In this document: one piece after another, positions 23,020 through 36,600 of the stretch
How positions within the stretch are numbered: position 1 is the first letter of the stretch
How the letters are laid out: every line of letters begins with the position of its first letter
NCBI GenBank assembly: GCA_026260175.1
Contig: JAKCWW010000329.1
Coordinates: 11,774-75,773 of the forward strand
Origin: Reticulitermes lucifugus
Taxonomy: Eukaryota; Arthropoda; Insecta; Blattodea; Rhinotermitidae
DNA: 64,000 nt
Direction of reading: 5' to 3'
Position numbers and translations under genes: made by a program
The notes under the pieces: generated by a model
The model's input: the letters and a program-made list of their open reading frames with translations, nothing else
What the model was told of the DNA's origin: nothing
The model's database searches: none

Positions 23020-26000
23020 CTATTTCTTAAGGTTCCAGATGGTTGGAAGTTCTTCTAGAGATGGTGGTTCTGTAAAAACAGCTTCAATTGGTGGTGATAC
23101 TTTCCAAGGTCTTGTAGTGATGCATGCATCATCACCTGAAAAAAATGTAACAATTTCTGCTATGAAATAAACATTTCTTCAACAATTTATGGCAATAACA
23201 ACTCAACACAGGAGAAACTAATGGTACAGTAACACCTCACCTAACACAGCTTTGCCCAGTGTGGTTTTAACAGTACACAGTTGAAAATAATTAAATATAT
23301 GACAAAAAATTTGCCAAATGCTGAAAAATTGAAATACATTCAGATAAACAGGATGGTTACTCAACCACCACAGATGCTGGCAGCATGACCTACCCAAACA
23401 CTGTGTAAATATTTAATGTCCAGAAATAGATGTATTTTAATTGATGGGTAGGGTCCATAAGTGTCTGCATTCATGTAACCTAAGTTTTCTGACAAGAAGT
23501 TGGTTCAATACAGTTTTGCCCTTGCCATGATCACTCCCCCTAACCCCCGTTGGATGAGGGATCACTGCATTTGACATGACCTGAATCCTCTGAACAGCCT
23601 CTCACAAATTACTGTGATTGGTCAGGAATAAAAATGAAGTCATAATCCCATTCAAGTCAGACTATAACTAATACTGCACGAAGCGAGTGACTTACCGAGC
23701 CATCTTGTTGCAAGGACACGTCTCTGATGGGACATTGATGAGTTACCGGCAGCCCCATGCACAGTTCTCATGTGGAACACAACACAGTCTCCCGGCTGCA
23801 AATCCAGAATCATTCCTCATTTTACTATATTATTACTACATGGTGGATTTGACATCAGACACGGACAGCTTCGGGATTTCATAAGACCCACTTTTTACCT
23901 TAAGAAAGAAGTGTAGAGTAAAGAAAGAGTGAAAACATTAAAAGTCGATATAGATTAGTGACATTACAGGCCGAATTTAGAATACAGAAATGAATGGTGA
24001 CAATGTCAATATAATGAACGAAAGCTGCAACCCCAAAGCAACTCTGTATTGTAGTATACAAAGACAAACAAATTGAAGTCCTTTAATGATGGATTGAACA
24101 AAGGCAATTTTAATGTACATGGAACATGCCACAGCCTAATCCTAAAAGTGTATGGTGTTGATGAAATCAACATGTCTGAAATAGGAAGGGGATGTAGAAT
24201 ACATGGGAGAATGAGAAATTCATACATACGTGTTTTAGTTGGAATATAAAGGGCAGGGATCACTTGGAGGAACAATGCTTTGAAGGGAGAGAGAAAATAC
24301 CAACCAGAGATTAACACAGCTAAATAAAACTGGAGGTATGTTCTTGGAAGTTTCAGTCGCCCAATATCAGCATAGCTAAACAGAATTTTATTTCCCCTTA
24401 CAGGTACAGATGATGGTTGTATTACTGCTGCACATTATGACTACTGTGGTGTTATCACTTGGATCACTATTTCACTAATACAAATGGAAACAGATTATTC
24501 AGGGTTTGGTTTGTGGCAGATATGTTGGAAATTCTCTTCACTGCCATACCCACAACAGATCTTTGATCTATCCGGCTTATGGATGTCCTAAAAATAATTG
24601 GGCAGTTACCAAAGCAGTGTTAAAGGGTTGTGATGATGCTGTGTTACTATTAGTATTACTGGTTTTTGGGCTTTGTCTGTATTATGGTATTCAGGGTAGA
24701 GCACAATGTTTTGTAAACTGAATCTTCTTCCTCTTGCAAATTAAAAGATTTGGAGGTACCAATTTGTGTGCATCTACTATAAAGAGCCAATCTTAATCAG
24801 GTGACCCCAGAAAGGCAGTTTGCCCCTCTTCATCATTTGTTGACCTTTCCAGGTCAAACTTTAAATATTTACAGTGCATAATTTAAGGTTTTATTGAATG
24901 CTAAGACTGCAGTCTTCTGGAATCTGGTATGTATTGTGACAGATGTTCAGGGTACCATAAAGAATGAGGCAGTAATGTAATTTGAAGATTGTATGAGATT
25001 ACCAACAAAACCTCTTACCTGCATGGCCCACTCGAGGATGTGACACTTGCCAGAATCTATATCCTTGACTGGCACACTCTCATATAGATCAGTGGGAACA
25101 TCTGAAATATAGTCATTCTGTGTAGCAAATTTCCGCGGTATGAACCACCTTCCCCAGCGATGAGAGCCAGAAACCAACCGGAGAGTATTGTTTAATGAAA
25201 CTGGATCTACAGGCATCCATATTGAGCATACCTGAAATGATAATAATAATAATAATAATGATGTGTCAGTTCTGAGAAGTAAGAAAGCTCACTGCATGAG
25301 ATTTGAGGTTCTCATTGCCATGACTATTATGAATAAGTATTGTTTTCAAGATTGATGAGAGTGGTTTCCATGAAATGAACACACAATGAGGAGTTCATAT
25401 GTGTACATCTGTATGTATAATTTTCAAAGCCTTGCAAGATTGCAGTGAAGTTTGATACTGGGGATCAGGCCTATATAATATTGAAAATATATGTGAAATT
25501 GTCAGTTATATCCAGCACTGTACATGAAGCCCTAAGTAAGTTTTATCAAATTTCTAAAAAAAAAAAATTATTGTACTGAAAATAGTACATGACATATACA
25601 ATGAATCTCACTAAGAGCTACACCTTTTATTTTAAACATTTTTAATAGGCGAAATATTTAAAGAAATATAAGGGCAGACAATTTCTGACTTCAAAATGCA
25701 GTAAATGAACATCATGGCATATCAGGTACACCAAATAGCAAGGATTGCAATTACAAAATACAGTACATACTATATTGGAATAGACTTTTCCACTTTTTTG
25801 TTTTTCTAATTTGATAGTCACACTATGTATGACAGTGTAATTGTGGTATTTTAGGTTCCTGTGGTACAGAAACTTCAGATTACAGCCTGTTTGTATGTGA
25901 GGCTGTGTAGTTTGGTAGAGGTATATGAATGTTTTAGAGGAATCTTCTGCCCAGAGTAGATAAAGATGAGGTAGACAACATTAGATAAAAATGAAGGCAG

Positions 26001-27968
26001 CAGGTTCTGCCAAAATGTTTGTACACATCAAACTATGTATATGGTGTCATGTCCTAGAAGATCATATTATTAAAGTCAGGAATGGTATAATTTACCTTAT
26101 CACCATTTATGGGATAATAAGACTGATCATGGTGCCATGGTGTTGGCTTATCTGTGCCTGGCTCCTTATTCAGCACATGCTCATGGTAAAATTTGACCCA
26201 CTGAAACACATATAAATATAAAAAATTACCCAAAATAGCATATCAAAATTGTGTTAATTGTTTCAAGAATTAATATTTTGAGAATAAACTACACTGTAAA
26301 AGCTGTTTTAATGAAAGTATGCCTTATTCACTGGATCTGGCACTTAGGGCAACATTGATAGTTTCAAGAAAGAATTTCTGCATGAAGAATCAAAGTGTAT
26401 GGCTGAAAGTTATTTCAACAGTTTTAACCCATTTTAAGTAAGTGTCTCTGCATTTGTTTGCAGAAAGAAAGGAAAATTCACAGAACAGCTGGTCCTAGAC
26501 ACTGTTTCTGTTAAACATCACAGAAAACACATGGGATGTAAGCAGTCAATAAACTGACCTCAGAACACATGAGAGTCCCTGCCAATTCTGCTGCTGGGGA
26601 ATTATGGACATATTCCTGGAATTCTGGAATTTTTTTCCAGTTGCAGTAGTCATTGAAGTATGTTCCACTTGTAGTACTTTCCTGAAATTTTATTCCAGTT
26701 AAGAGATTATCATTTTGTTTTCTGATGGACTGCATGAATCCAACACATGTTGAAAGAAATCAGTTTTAAGATAAAATGAAGCATGTGAATGTGTGTGTGT
26801 GTGTGTGGGNGGGGGGGGCAGGGTGTTTGGAATAAAAATCTCTGGACTAGAGATATATCTGGGGTGGCAAACCGAACTAAAATTCAAAGTTTTTACCAGT
26901 AATTATACTGAGGCCACAGCAGTAAGTCCCATTGATCAACCTCTCACACCTGCATTATGTTATGCTTTCCCTCCATTATATTCCCTTCCAGTAACCTAGC
27001 CATTCTGTTCATAGGAATATTGGTAATGGTAACCTTGACAAGTAACCGTAAGCATAACTTGGGGGGAGAGAAAATCCCCCCCAATATTTTTTCTACCTGA
27101 CAATAGTTTAGTCAGTCAAGAGTGTGTGCATTTGGGGTGATAGTGGGGGAAATGGGTGTATGTATATTAAGGACTGGTTCAAACAAATCTTCCCCATTTT
27201 TCTAACTTGACTCCTTGGTAAATTAAGTTCCCTATACCCATGGTCGATCCCCCCCCCCCTCCCCAAACACAATATTATTAGCTAAGTTACACCTATGCAA
27301 GTAACAAATGCTTTCAGATGGTTAACATAGACCAGATGGGGGAGGGGGATGGAGGGGAACACAACAGTAGGCAAAGAAAGGGAAACCTCAAGCAGCAGCA
27401 TCCATGTCTTTCACGGGACTTCCCCATAGCTGAAGTATATTAAAAAATATGCCAGCACTCATGTGTCACAAGGGTAGGAGTAATGTTTCTTAGGATTTTA
27501 GATAAAAATATACCAATAAACAGTTAAAAAGTTTATCCTTATTTCACTTCATTTACTCTATCATGTTGGTGGCAGTTTTTCATTTTCAGATGGCCAATGT
27601 GATCAATCCAACAAATATCATTTCAGTCTACATACTTAGCACTCTGGTTACTTATCGTTCAATGAAGCGAATGAGTTGGAGATAATAGTGTAATATTACA
27701 TAATAAATGTGTGTGTGTGTGTGGATATATATATACACACCTGAATAAAGTGGTTAAATTTGCTACTAATTTTATGTTTGGTTTTGAGATAGCTTTCACT
27801 CACTTTGAGCCACTCTGCATACTTGCTTGGCTCCTGAAGGTTGTGCTGGATCCCTCTTTGCACTACCTCCACCCAGTAAGCAGAAAACACGCCCCTCAGA
27901 ACCACAGCTCCATCTTCATTGAAACGTTTTACTAATTCAGGTGTTATGACCGATTTTCCGCCATTCAT
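23020..27968 (-). CDS. Phytanoyl-CoA dioxygenase (PhyH) family protein, 6 exons
   Basis: Exons on the minus strand are 27968-27804, 26681-26559, 26200-26096, 25231-25019, 23795-23696 and 23135-23020. All have GT-AG introns and consistent phase, giving 273 residues. The protein shows the PhyH plan: an N-terminal FNEDGAVVLRGV segment, the iron-binding HxD at H119-D121 in PWHHDQSYYP, the second iron ligand H215 in MRTVHGAAGN, and the 2-oxoglutarate-binding Arg at 227/228 in HQRRVLATRW. With all ligands present, an active Fe(II)/2-oxoglutarate oxygenase is expected. No PTS2-like or mitochondrial signal is evident, so cytosol is a guess and the substrate is unknown. It resembles insect and bacterial PhyH-like oxygenases more than peroxisomal PHYH itself. 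An upstream non-coding exon is possible. ATG 27968 is the first Met in frame near the start of the domain. Confidence 0.9.
26793..26820 (+). repeat. (GT)n and G-run with an unresolved base
   Basis: A GT microsatellite runs into a G homopolymer that contains a single N at 26810, in the first intron of the dioxygenase gene. The N is a sequencing or assembly uncertainty. Confidence 0.9.
27708..27740. repeat. (TG)n/(TA)n microsatellite
   Basis: Alternating TG then TA units, in the first intron of the dioxygenase gene next to exon 1. Confidence 0.85.
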
Positions 27969-28379
27969 CCTTGTAAAGAGCTGTCACAGAGTTATTTATC
28001 ACATTTTACATAACTGCAATTACAGTGGCTTTTAACTTCATAATAAGAGTTTGGTGTCAAGAGCTTTTATGAAAATTTTAACACAGAACAGAAACTGTCT
28101 TCAAAGTGCTGTGTTTTGTGACAAATATCAGACGGACACAATCTACAAACTAAGTAGCACTGAGCCTTTAATGTTCATTAACGTTCTAACAGTTAACTAA
28201 CTAGGTTTTGAAAGGCTTAATATTTGTAATAATGTGAATACTTTCATTTTTATATGATATACTCATGGACTTGTGCACACGTTGACATTTTACACTGCTA
28301 CAGTACAAACTAAGATGATGATAACAGGAATTTGATTCGGCAGAGTCTCTTAGTGTGTCAGCCTCATATGGGACTATTT

Positions 28380-28560
28380 ACTAAGAAGATGATAGTTGTG
28401 AGTGGACCACTGGTGGTAAACAAAAGTGCTCACAGAAGAAACCTCAAGTGCCACGTCCACCATAAATTCTATACAGATTACACTGGGATTGAACCCAAGC
28501 CTCCTTGGTGAGAGTCCCACAACTAACTGCCTGAACTGTGGTACAGGTTCCTCATCCAGT
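28380..28560 (-). repeat. SINE-C copy upstream of the dioxygenase gene
   Basis: On the minus strand a tRNA-like head ('caggcagttagttgtgggac', 'ccaaggaggcttgggttcaa') is followed by a body with 'gtggtccactcacaact'. It matches the heads at 1-62 and 15960-16022. It lies 400-600 bp upstream of the dioxygenase start codon. Confidence 0.6.
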
Positions 28561-28679
28561 AGGTGATATTAAGTTGGATAAGAGAGTGCCTGTTAAGAGG
28601 CATTACCATCAAAACAAACGTCCACAAATAGACTGCATTCTCAGCCTTCCAACCCACTTCACGTGTCGCTAAATTATGT

Positions 28680-28842
28680 ACGGGGTGTCCGGATGATGAG
28701 TATCCGAAAAAAAAAAAAGGCTTAAAATCCGTTCATTATACAGACGTCCGGTTTGCACCATTACAAAAGAAAACTCTCGAAGTTTCGAGATACAAATCTT
28801 ATATATATATATATATATATATATACTTATCCGGACACTCTG
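28680..28842. mobile_element. Small MITE, mariner-like ends, (AT)n core
   Basis: The left end CGGGGTGTCCGGATGA and the reverse-complemented right end CAGAGTGTCCGGATAA form ~16-bp terminal inverted repeats around a 163-bp unit. It includes a poly(A) run and a 24-bp (AT)n tract at 28801-28824. No coding content. No clear TSD can be read. Confidence 0.65.
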
Positions 28843-30637
28843 CATTTACCAAACATCAAGGTCATGTATATAACACTCCTGTTTCGTACTTGGGAGATCA
28901 CAGATTCCGTTCTCAGCTTGGACACCAGATATCGTGACAGAGTTTTTGTAATTTCCTTCATTTCTGCCAAGCAAATACAAGGTTAATACCTCAAACTAAG
29001 CCTCAACCATTGGCGTAGATATGGCCCCGCAAACATCGCGGCGTGGGGGTCCCCTGATACCAACCAACATCTGTTATGGTTTCTTTTGGATTGGATTCCG
29101 TTTTTCTGACAGAAGGCAGTATTCTGGGTCCCTCGTATGAGATCTGTGAGTAACTTTGCTAATAATGCTAGAAGGGCCCCGATTATCGACTACCGGGAGG
29201 GGGGAGGTTCGAAAGTTTATCTACGTTACTGGCCACAACCATTTCCTTCCACACGCTTCCTAATTTTTATAGAAATATTCATAATGTGAAGCACTTTTTT
29301 GGCCTTTCTTCGGACGTCAACTTACATTAGGCAAATGCCTGCAGACCCAAATATAAATGAACGAGGAATGAATGAATAAATGAATAAATAAATAAATACG
29401 CACATACATATGTACATACATACATACCACACATCACATCCGAAGGCTCTCCCAAAACTAATGCACCAATCAGCACTTTTAGTCTTTTATTATAATCTGC
29501 AAAGAAAAAAATACGAAGAGCAGATAACCCTTGACCTTTAAGGATAGTATCCACATTAATTGCACAGGCAGTAAACAAGAGCAGAAAGATCTACTCTGGT
29601 GGATGGCTCTACGTTAATCTTCCATGCTTAGTTTGTCTTCAATTAATTTATTGCAGATACAAATTTCTTGTTTGCAAAGCCGGTCTCAAGACTGCATGAA
29701 GTAAAATTATTTAACAGGTATCGAAACTGTGACAAACGCCAAATATTTGGGAAGGTCATTAACAAATAAAAATCATATGCACTCAGAAACTAAGAGCAGA
29801 TAAAATGCAGGGCATGGTTGCTCAGAATCCGCTGTCTTCTAACCTCCTATCTAAAAATCGCAAAATTTAAAATTCACTTAAAGACTACAGATGTCCCCGA
29901 TGTGATAATCAGATCGATTCTGCATATAATTAAATGAAAGAAAATTTAAATAAACCGTTTTATTTGAAACCCAAATCTAATTATTGCAACTTAAAATAAG
30001 TGGTCATGTACCTCATTGGTACGACGGGGCCCATCGGTGAATTTGCATGGGGGCCCAAAAATTCTAGATATACCACGTCAGTTTCATCTGTTGTATAATT
30101 GTTTTGTTAAGTAAAACACGCGTCCCTAAAACTATGAATATAAAGCACTTATACCATGCCTGGAAGATACAAGTGAGTAACATCAGCAGCAGATACAGTA
30201 GTATGCAATATCTGGGTAAAATTCGCATTAGATTAAAGGTGAAAATGACGACAACCTGCAATTCGCACGTCGAAAAACTAATGTATTGTTCACATTTATT
30301 TACCGAATCTGCTTTAAATTTACTTGGTTTAAATAATCTCATTTTACATGACTTGTTTCTGCTGTCATCACTTCATTGTCAATTGTCGCAGACAATAAAC
30401 TTGGCAAAAACATCTGACAACAATGAGCTTGTTTCTATTACTATGTACTAAGTGAAAGGCTTTGAAAACAGTGCGGTTACAAATAACAAAGCTGTTGGCG
30501 TCAGAGTGAAAACATTAGCAGTGCATTGTTATGAAGACCGTCCGATTATCCGTGTGCTACTCTCTTTCCTCTTCAGTCACCTACAGAAGACGGCAGGATA
30601 GTGATACTGAAATTGTAACGAGCCACTTCTCAGTGTA
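28843..30637. other. Intergenic region between two divergent genes
   Basis: Lies between the dioxygenase start (27968, -) and the Schlafen-like start (30638, +). It holds a diverged LINE L1a fragment (29700-29960) and a possible hAT-like unit at 28990-29230 whose ends ('ttggcgtagata' / 'tatctacgttac') are inverted. No exon seen. Confidence 0.5.
29700..29960 (+). mobile_element. LINE L1a fragment, upstream part of the RT tail
   Basis: Conceptual pieces such as NAKYLGRSLTNKNHMHSE match the 'KYLG…TN' block found upstream of the portion retained at 11200-11880. Stops and frame changes are frequent. The 3' end is absent. Confidence 0.55.
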
Positions 30638-33600
30638 ATGGAGAGCAATAACTGTTATACGTCCTTAAAACGTATACCTAAATATTATGTAAGAAATGAA
30701 GTGCTAAACATCGAGGAAGACCAAACTCACGAATTCAAGGGTCATCGTAATATAAGTATTTATGATGTCCCTCCGTGGTGTATCAACACTTACGAAAACA
30801 CCAGGACGCGAAACGCAATATCCAGGTACTGTATGAAGAAAATACTTTGTTCCACATCTTAATCCGTTTCGTATGGTACGTTTACTCGAATAATTTTTAT
30901 TTACAGATTCTGACGACAGTAGTAATGTATGACTACCGTATTTATGGATGTATAAGATGCATCATGAATTTATAAACAAAGTATAATACGATCTGTACGA
31001 ATAATATATTAGGAATTGTAACTCGTTATGCTGGAACGAGATAAACTAAGCATAACAGTACCATGATAAAACCAATAAATAGTAAATATGAACATTTGGT
31101 TTATATATAATGCCACGTTTCCGCCAGCACTTATCACGGTCTACTGATATGAAATTAAAACGGGCTTCAAACATTAACAGGACTTCGCGGTTTCACCATA
31201 TCTGCTTTGAAAAACCTACGACGAAAACGATACAGATTAATTTTAGGGGACATTTTTGAAGCACCGGAAAATATGGCAAATATTATGGATGCCAAACACG
31301 ATTCTGTATTTCTGTGGATGAATGAAGTACAGTAATGTAGCAGTCTTTAGTATGACACCATAATGAACAATAAAGCATATCAGTTGTCGGTTACATGGAA
31401 CAGGCTTCATTTCCCAAACAATTAGTTAGGTTCTTTAAGAAATGACAACCACTAAAGTTTATTTATTTGTATAAAACAAATTATGTTAAAGCCTGATTTA
31501 ACAAGGATTTAACAACTTGCCTGTCACTAGAAGTAGAAACAGTAACTTTTATTAACAGTCATATCCCTGTAGTATATATTTATTTATTTATTTTTACACT
31601 CCACTCAGTCACACACATATGACACCAGTCACTTCAAATTCATTACACACAGCATACAATTCACCAGACATCAATTCACAAATCATACATCACAGAAAAA
31701 TAAAACCAACATTACAGTACACTTTCATGATTTCAAATATTAATATCTTCCCTGACAGGGCTTCTAAACAAAAAAACATGCACAGTAATGAACAAGTGAT
31801 AGAAAACATTCAATAAGACATATATTCATCCACAGAGTAAAAGATATGTTGCAGTAAAAAATATTTCAACTTTCTTTTAAATTTCTGTAACTTTTAAAAT
31901 TTCTTTATTTTGTTTGGCAATTTATTGTATAATTTAATACCCATATTTGCAACATTATTTTTAAAAAGAGTAGTTCTGCAGAATTGAACATGAAGATCTG
32001 ATTTATAGCATGTACAATGGTCATGGATTTCATCATTTAACTTCATCTTTTCAATATTTGATTTTGTATAACATATAGCTTCACTTATATATAAACATGG
32101 TAGTGGGAGTATCTTATATAAAACCATTTATTGCGGGATATATACAGTGTTTTAAATAAATTCGTAAAGTACATAAATAATGACTCAATACATCTCAGAT
32201 AAAATAAAAATAATTCTTATATGATACTTGTTATTGTCTAGATCAATGATCACTGAACTCTTTTAGCCTAAGCCTCCTCTGATATGAAACACAAACAAAC
32301 GCATACAAATAGAAACCCATAAAATGACTTGAACATCGATTTAGAAGTTTCAAGAAATATTCTCCTCGACACACTAGATCATGTAATTGGTTCAACATAA
32401 GTTTCACCAGCTTATTTTACATTTACAGTTAAAATTAATTCCCCATCTTTGTTATTGGGTCATTTTACAGATGACTCCAGAAAAACATGGCTTTCACTTA
32501 AAAGCTGGTCTAGATGAGTTCCAAAATAATATTATATGCAACCAAGAGCTCAGTCAGTAAACATGAAGGGAAGAGACGACTTTGAAGACCTAGATGTAGA
32601 TGGGAGGATATTATTAAAATTAATCTCAAGGAAATAGGGTGAGAGACTGTGTACTGCATAATTTTGCTCAGGATGAAGTCTAGTAACTCAATCTTCTGAA
32701 TACAGTAATGAACCTTCAAGTTCCATACAGAAAGGTAGTTTTTTGACTAGGTGACTATAAACTTCTCAAGAAGGACTCTATTCTATGGAATCAATCAGAA
32801 GAGAAGAAAACTGTATGCTGAAGGCTGCTTAAGATTCCCATCTAATGATCCAAGATTTCAGACTTCATCAAACACACAATTTTATATTGTCTGTTCTCAA
32901 AGAAAATGAATCTTATGGAAAGTATTCAAGCTATTGTAGTTGTTGATAAAAATAAAACTAAATTTGATGTGGTCGGTCACACAATAAAATTTCAGTGTGT
33001 ATGGAGTTTGTGACAGGGCATGTTTCTCAAGGTACATAGGGGAGTAGAGGTATATGCTCCACTTGTTCATAACATAGGCACTACATGGCTGTGAGGGGTC
33101 AGCTTCACACCCCAGCCGTTTTACCTCAGGTACCTGCTGAATAGTAGGCTGGGTGGGCCCCAGAAGAGGTCTGGACATTTTTGAAAACAGAAAATCCCCT
33201 GACCCTGCTGGGAATCAAATCACGATTCCGCAGTTATCCAGGCTGTGGCCTAGTCACTATACTGACTACAGTATCCTGGCTCCCCACGTTTTTCAAGAAT
33301 TTTTAATTTGTTCTGTCATTTATGTTAGTAGTTTCTCTTACTAATGAAAACCCATAACACAAAACTACTGAGCATTTCTTCTGAAGGTTAGTAACATGTC
33401 TAGGGCATTACCTGACCTATAAGAATTTGGAAATTGAGAGACCAAGTCAGTCTCTATGAAGATGCTTTACTAAAATGTTTTAACAAAATTTAATTTGTAT
33501 GAATTGAGAAATTCATGATATTTTGTTGAAATGGCTTTCCTCTGAAGGACGGAATTTTAAAGTCCGGTACATCAAGGAAAGAATTAGTGGCCTCTCACCA

Positions 33601-36600
33601 GTTTCAGTTCTGAATGAGGATTTAATTCAATGCTGTATTTTCTTGAAACAAATGACAGGTTTCATACAGTTGCACGTTTCCCTCGACAGAAGTTATAACT
33701 TATTCTTGATCTGATTGTATACATTCTGCTTATAGGAATCTGTGTGGTTTCCTGAATTCAGGATTGGGTGGCATTGTGTATGTCGGAGTGCAGGATGACG
33801 GCACAGTTGCTGGTGTGCGAGTTACACAATATCAACAGGATCATTTGCTGCTCAGTTTGCAGGATGCTATGAACGCTTTCAGACCACCTGTTCCAAGTTT
33901 CATGTACAACACCAAGTTTTTACCTGTCCTCGAGTCAGGAGATGATTACCCATATCAATTGCAAGTTCATCTTCATTAACTATTGATTTGAAATTCTCAT
34001 AGCAGTCAATTTTAAGGTTACAGTCTTATGGGATGTAACACATAGGTACCTTCTCAGTATAAGAGATATTCAAAACAAAGATGCTAGCAGGTTCCTCCAA
34101 AATGTCAGTACCCACATGCCAAACTACATGGCATCACATCCAAGAAGGCATGACCTTCATATCATTATTTATTTTGCACAGTCAAACTCATGGCTTGAAA
34201 GTTCATAAGAAAGCAATGCATCAGACAAGTGAAAATTTCATGCTGTCATCTAAAATGTCTGCTGCACGTAACAGAACTTATTAACAGCATTTTCTGAACA
34301 GCTGGCTGTATTCGGTTCTCCTAGACATGAAACGTGTATGGGTGATATAAAATAAATAACTCTTGTTCAAACATACTTTTCTTTGGATTCACATCAAAAC
34401 AAAATCTATATTATTTGTTACGTACTCGTAGTACATCACTGAACTGCTTGATATGTAACGTACAGTTGATGTGCAGTGAGTATGTCTGGGTACCACCTAG
34501 GAGTAGAGGCCAGTACCTCGTTCATGTTAACCACTTCATCCAGAATTATGAAGCTCCAACATGCATCCTAGACCAGATTCTTTATGTCAGCATTTCATGC
34601 TTTCCTACTTCACTTTGGAAAAAATCTGCTCCTCTTCAATTTACAATCTTTAAAAGGCATGAAAACTCAAACTTTCAGAGAACATAAAACAAGTATATTT
34701 AGTGATGGTGTGAAGGGAAAAATAACTGGGAATGATTATATTTGGAGTTGGTCATGAAAGAAATTTCCATGGATGCTGCTGCAATTTAATTCACCATCAT
34801 GATGAGAATGGACCTATTTGCCATCTACTGGCAAGAGTACTGAGTTTTGGCAGCCACTGTTAGTCCCTTAACAATTTTGGCTAGCCCTTTAAAAAGTTTA
34901 AAGAATGTGTCTATCCCTGACCAAAAGTCAAAACTTGCAGATATGTACATTATAATTCTATAGAGTATGTAGACTGTTTGAGAACAGATTACTGTGGAAA
35001 TGGAAGGCCATAAACCCAAGGAAAGCTAAAGCTAAGTAGAAAAGATAATTCTGTAAAGTAATAAATTCAGCATTGATAAATTTAAATGCTATAGAATATA
35101 TCACGTTGGGCGGTTCCAACACAAACTTAACTTCATGCAAGTTTACATCACACATCTACGTACAACTGTTTGACCTTCACCCAGTTACAGTGGAAATGTC
35201 AGCACTTAAGGCTTCACCTTATCTGTCCACTGTTGTATTACCCTTCAGCCCCTTGGCCTTATAGCCCAGAGTGCTTGTCACTACAGTGCAGTGCATGATT
35301 TTTGGATGTTGGAATTTTCAAGCTATGGTTGTGGCTGGTGAGGTTAGGTATGGAAAAGAACTTGATGATGCATTCAGCGAGCTTTTTCCCAATAGCCTTC
35401 AAGAAACTGCAGTTCAAGATAATTGCTCCATCACTGAACAAACAGAGATAATTGACTCTCACATCAATACACTTACTCGACTTCAAAAGACCGTGAATGA
35501 TGAAAAGCGGTGTGTAAGTTCTGGTATGCAACAGCTAGAGCAGCAAGAGAAAGCAGCTCATTACACTTTGCTGGCAGAAGAACAGCAGTGCATGCAACTT
35601 CTACGAAGAGTCTCTTCAGCTCAGGGAGAATTGCTTAAATCGCTACGGGGTTTTGCAAAGTTAGCAGCTGAGCTTCAAAGTCTGAAATCTGCTCCTCAGT
35701 TTATAAGTCAATTGCCCTTAGAAATGTATAAGAAAGAGTGTTGTCAGTTTGATTTTTCCACAAAGATGATGATGAAGTGGTGTTTGGAATCGAATGAATG
35801 TTCAAGAGCAGAATTTGAAGGTGACCGGCTGGAGGAATTGGATGAGAGCTATACTGAAATGATGCTGGAGTACGTATGTATGTTGGGAAGTGATCAAGGA
35901 AAAAAGGCAGCCATTGAAAAGTTAAAGGATATAATGAATGATATAGAAACCTCAAAATTGACTGTTTCATTCAATGACATTAGAACTCAGTATCCACTGC
36001 TTGAGGAGAAAGTGAATGCAGGCAAGAAACAAGTCTCTCTCATGGTGCAAAATGAAGTTTTGCCAGCTGTAGAAGAAGCAGTTAAAATGGATGTCTTACA
36101 TATAAGGAAGTATAGGAATGAACATGAACTTTGCAAACTGGAGAGCATTTTAAATGAGAATGAATGTTTGGCCAGGTACCTAGAAACTACACTAGTAGAG
36201 AGTGAACTACTTGTATTGCTGTTGATTTGGGACAGGCAGAAGTTAATTGATATGAGAACTCTGTATCAAGAGTGCCACCAAGAAATAAGGGAGCAGTATT
36301 TAGAATGTACATCACGCATGGTAAGAGTGCCATCATTTTCATTTTGCAAGTGCATTTTAAAAGAGTTTGTGTAAATCTGTAGGCTACTAATTACTGTGTA
36401 TGTAACACATTGAAGACAAAAATGTAGCCTATAAAGCATAAAGTTTTTCTCTCCAAATTATGTTTCAGCACAGTACCCTGGCATATCGCTCCTTACATTT
36501 TTCTCATTGTCCTGTCCTACTAACCCACATTAAAACTTCAGAAAGTAAACAGAACAAGTAAAGCTTCACACATTCTTAACCTCAGCAGCAAGGTGGGTGG

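Noticed and set aside
28990-29230. Possible hAT-like unit with inverted 'ggcgtagata' ends
   Set aside because: The ends match only over about 12 bases and no target-site duplication is visible; mentioned only within the intergenic entry.
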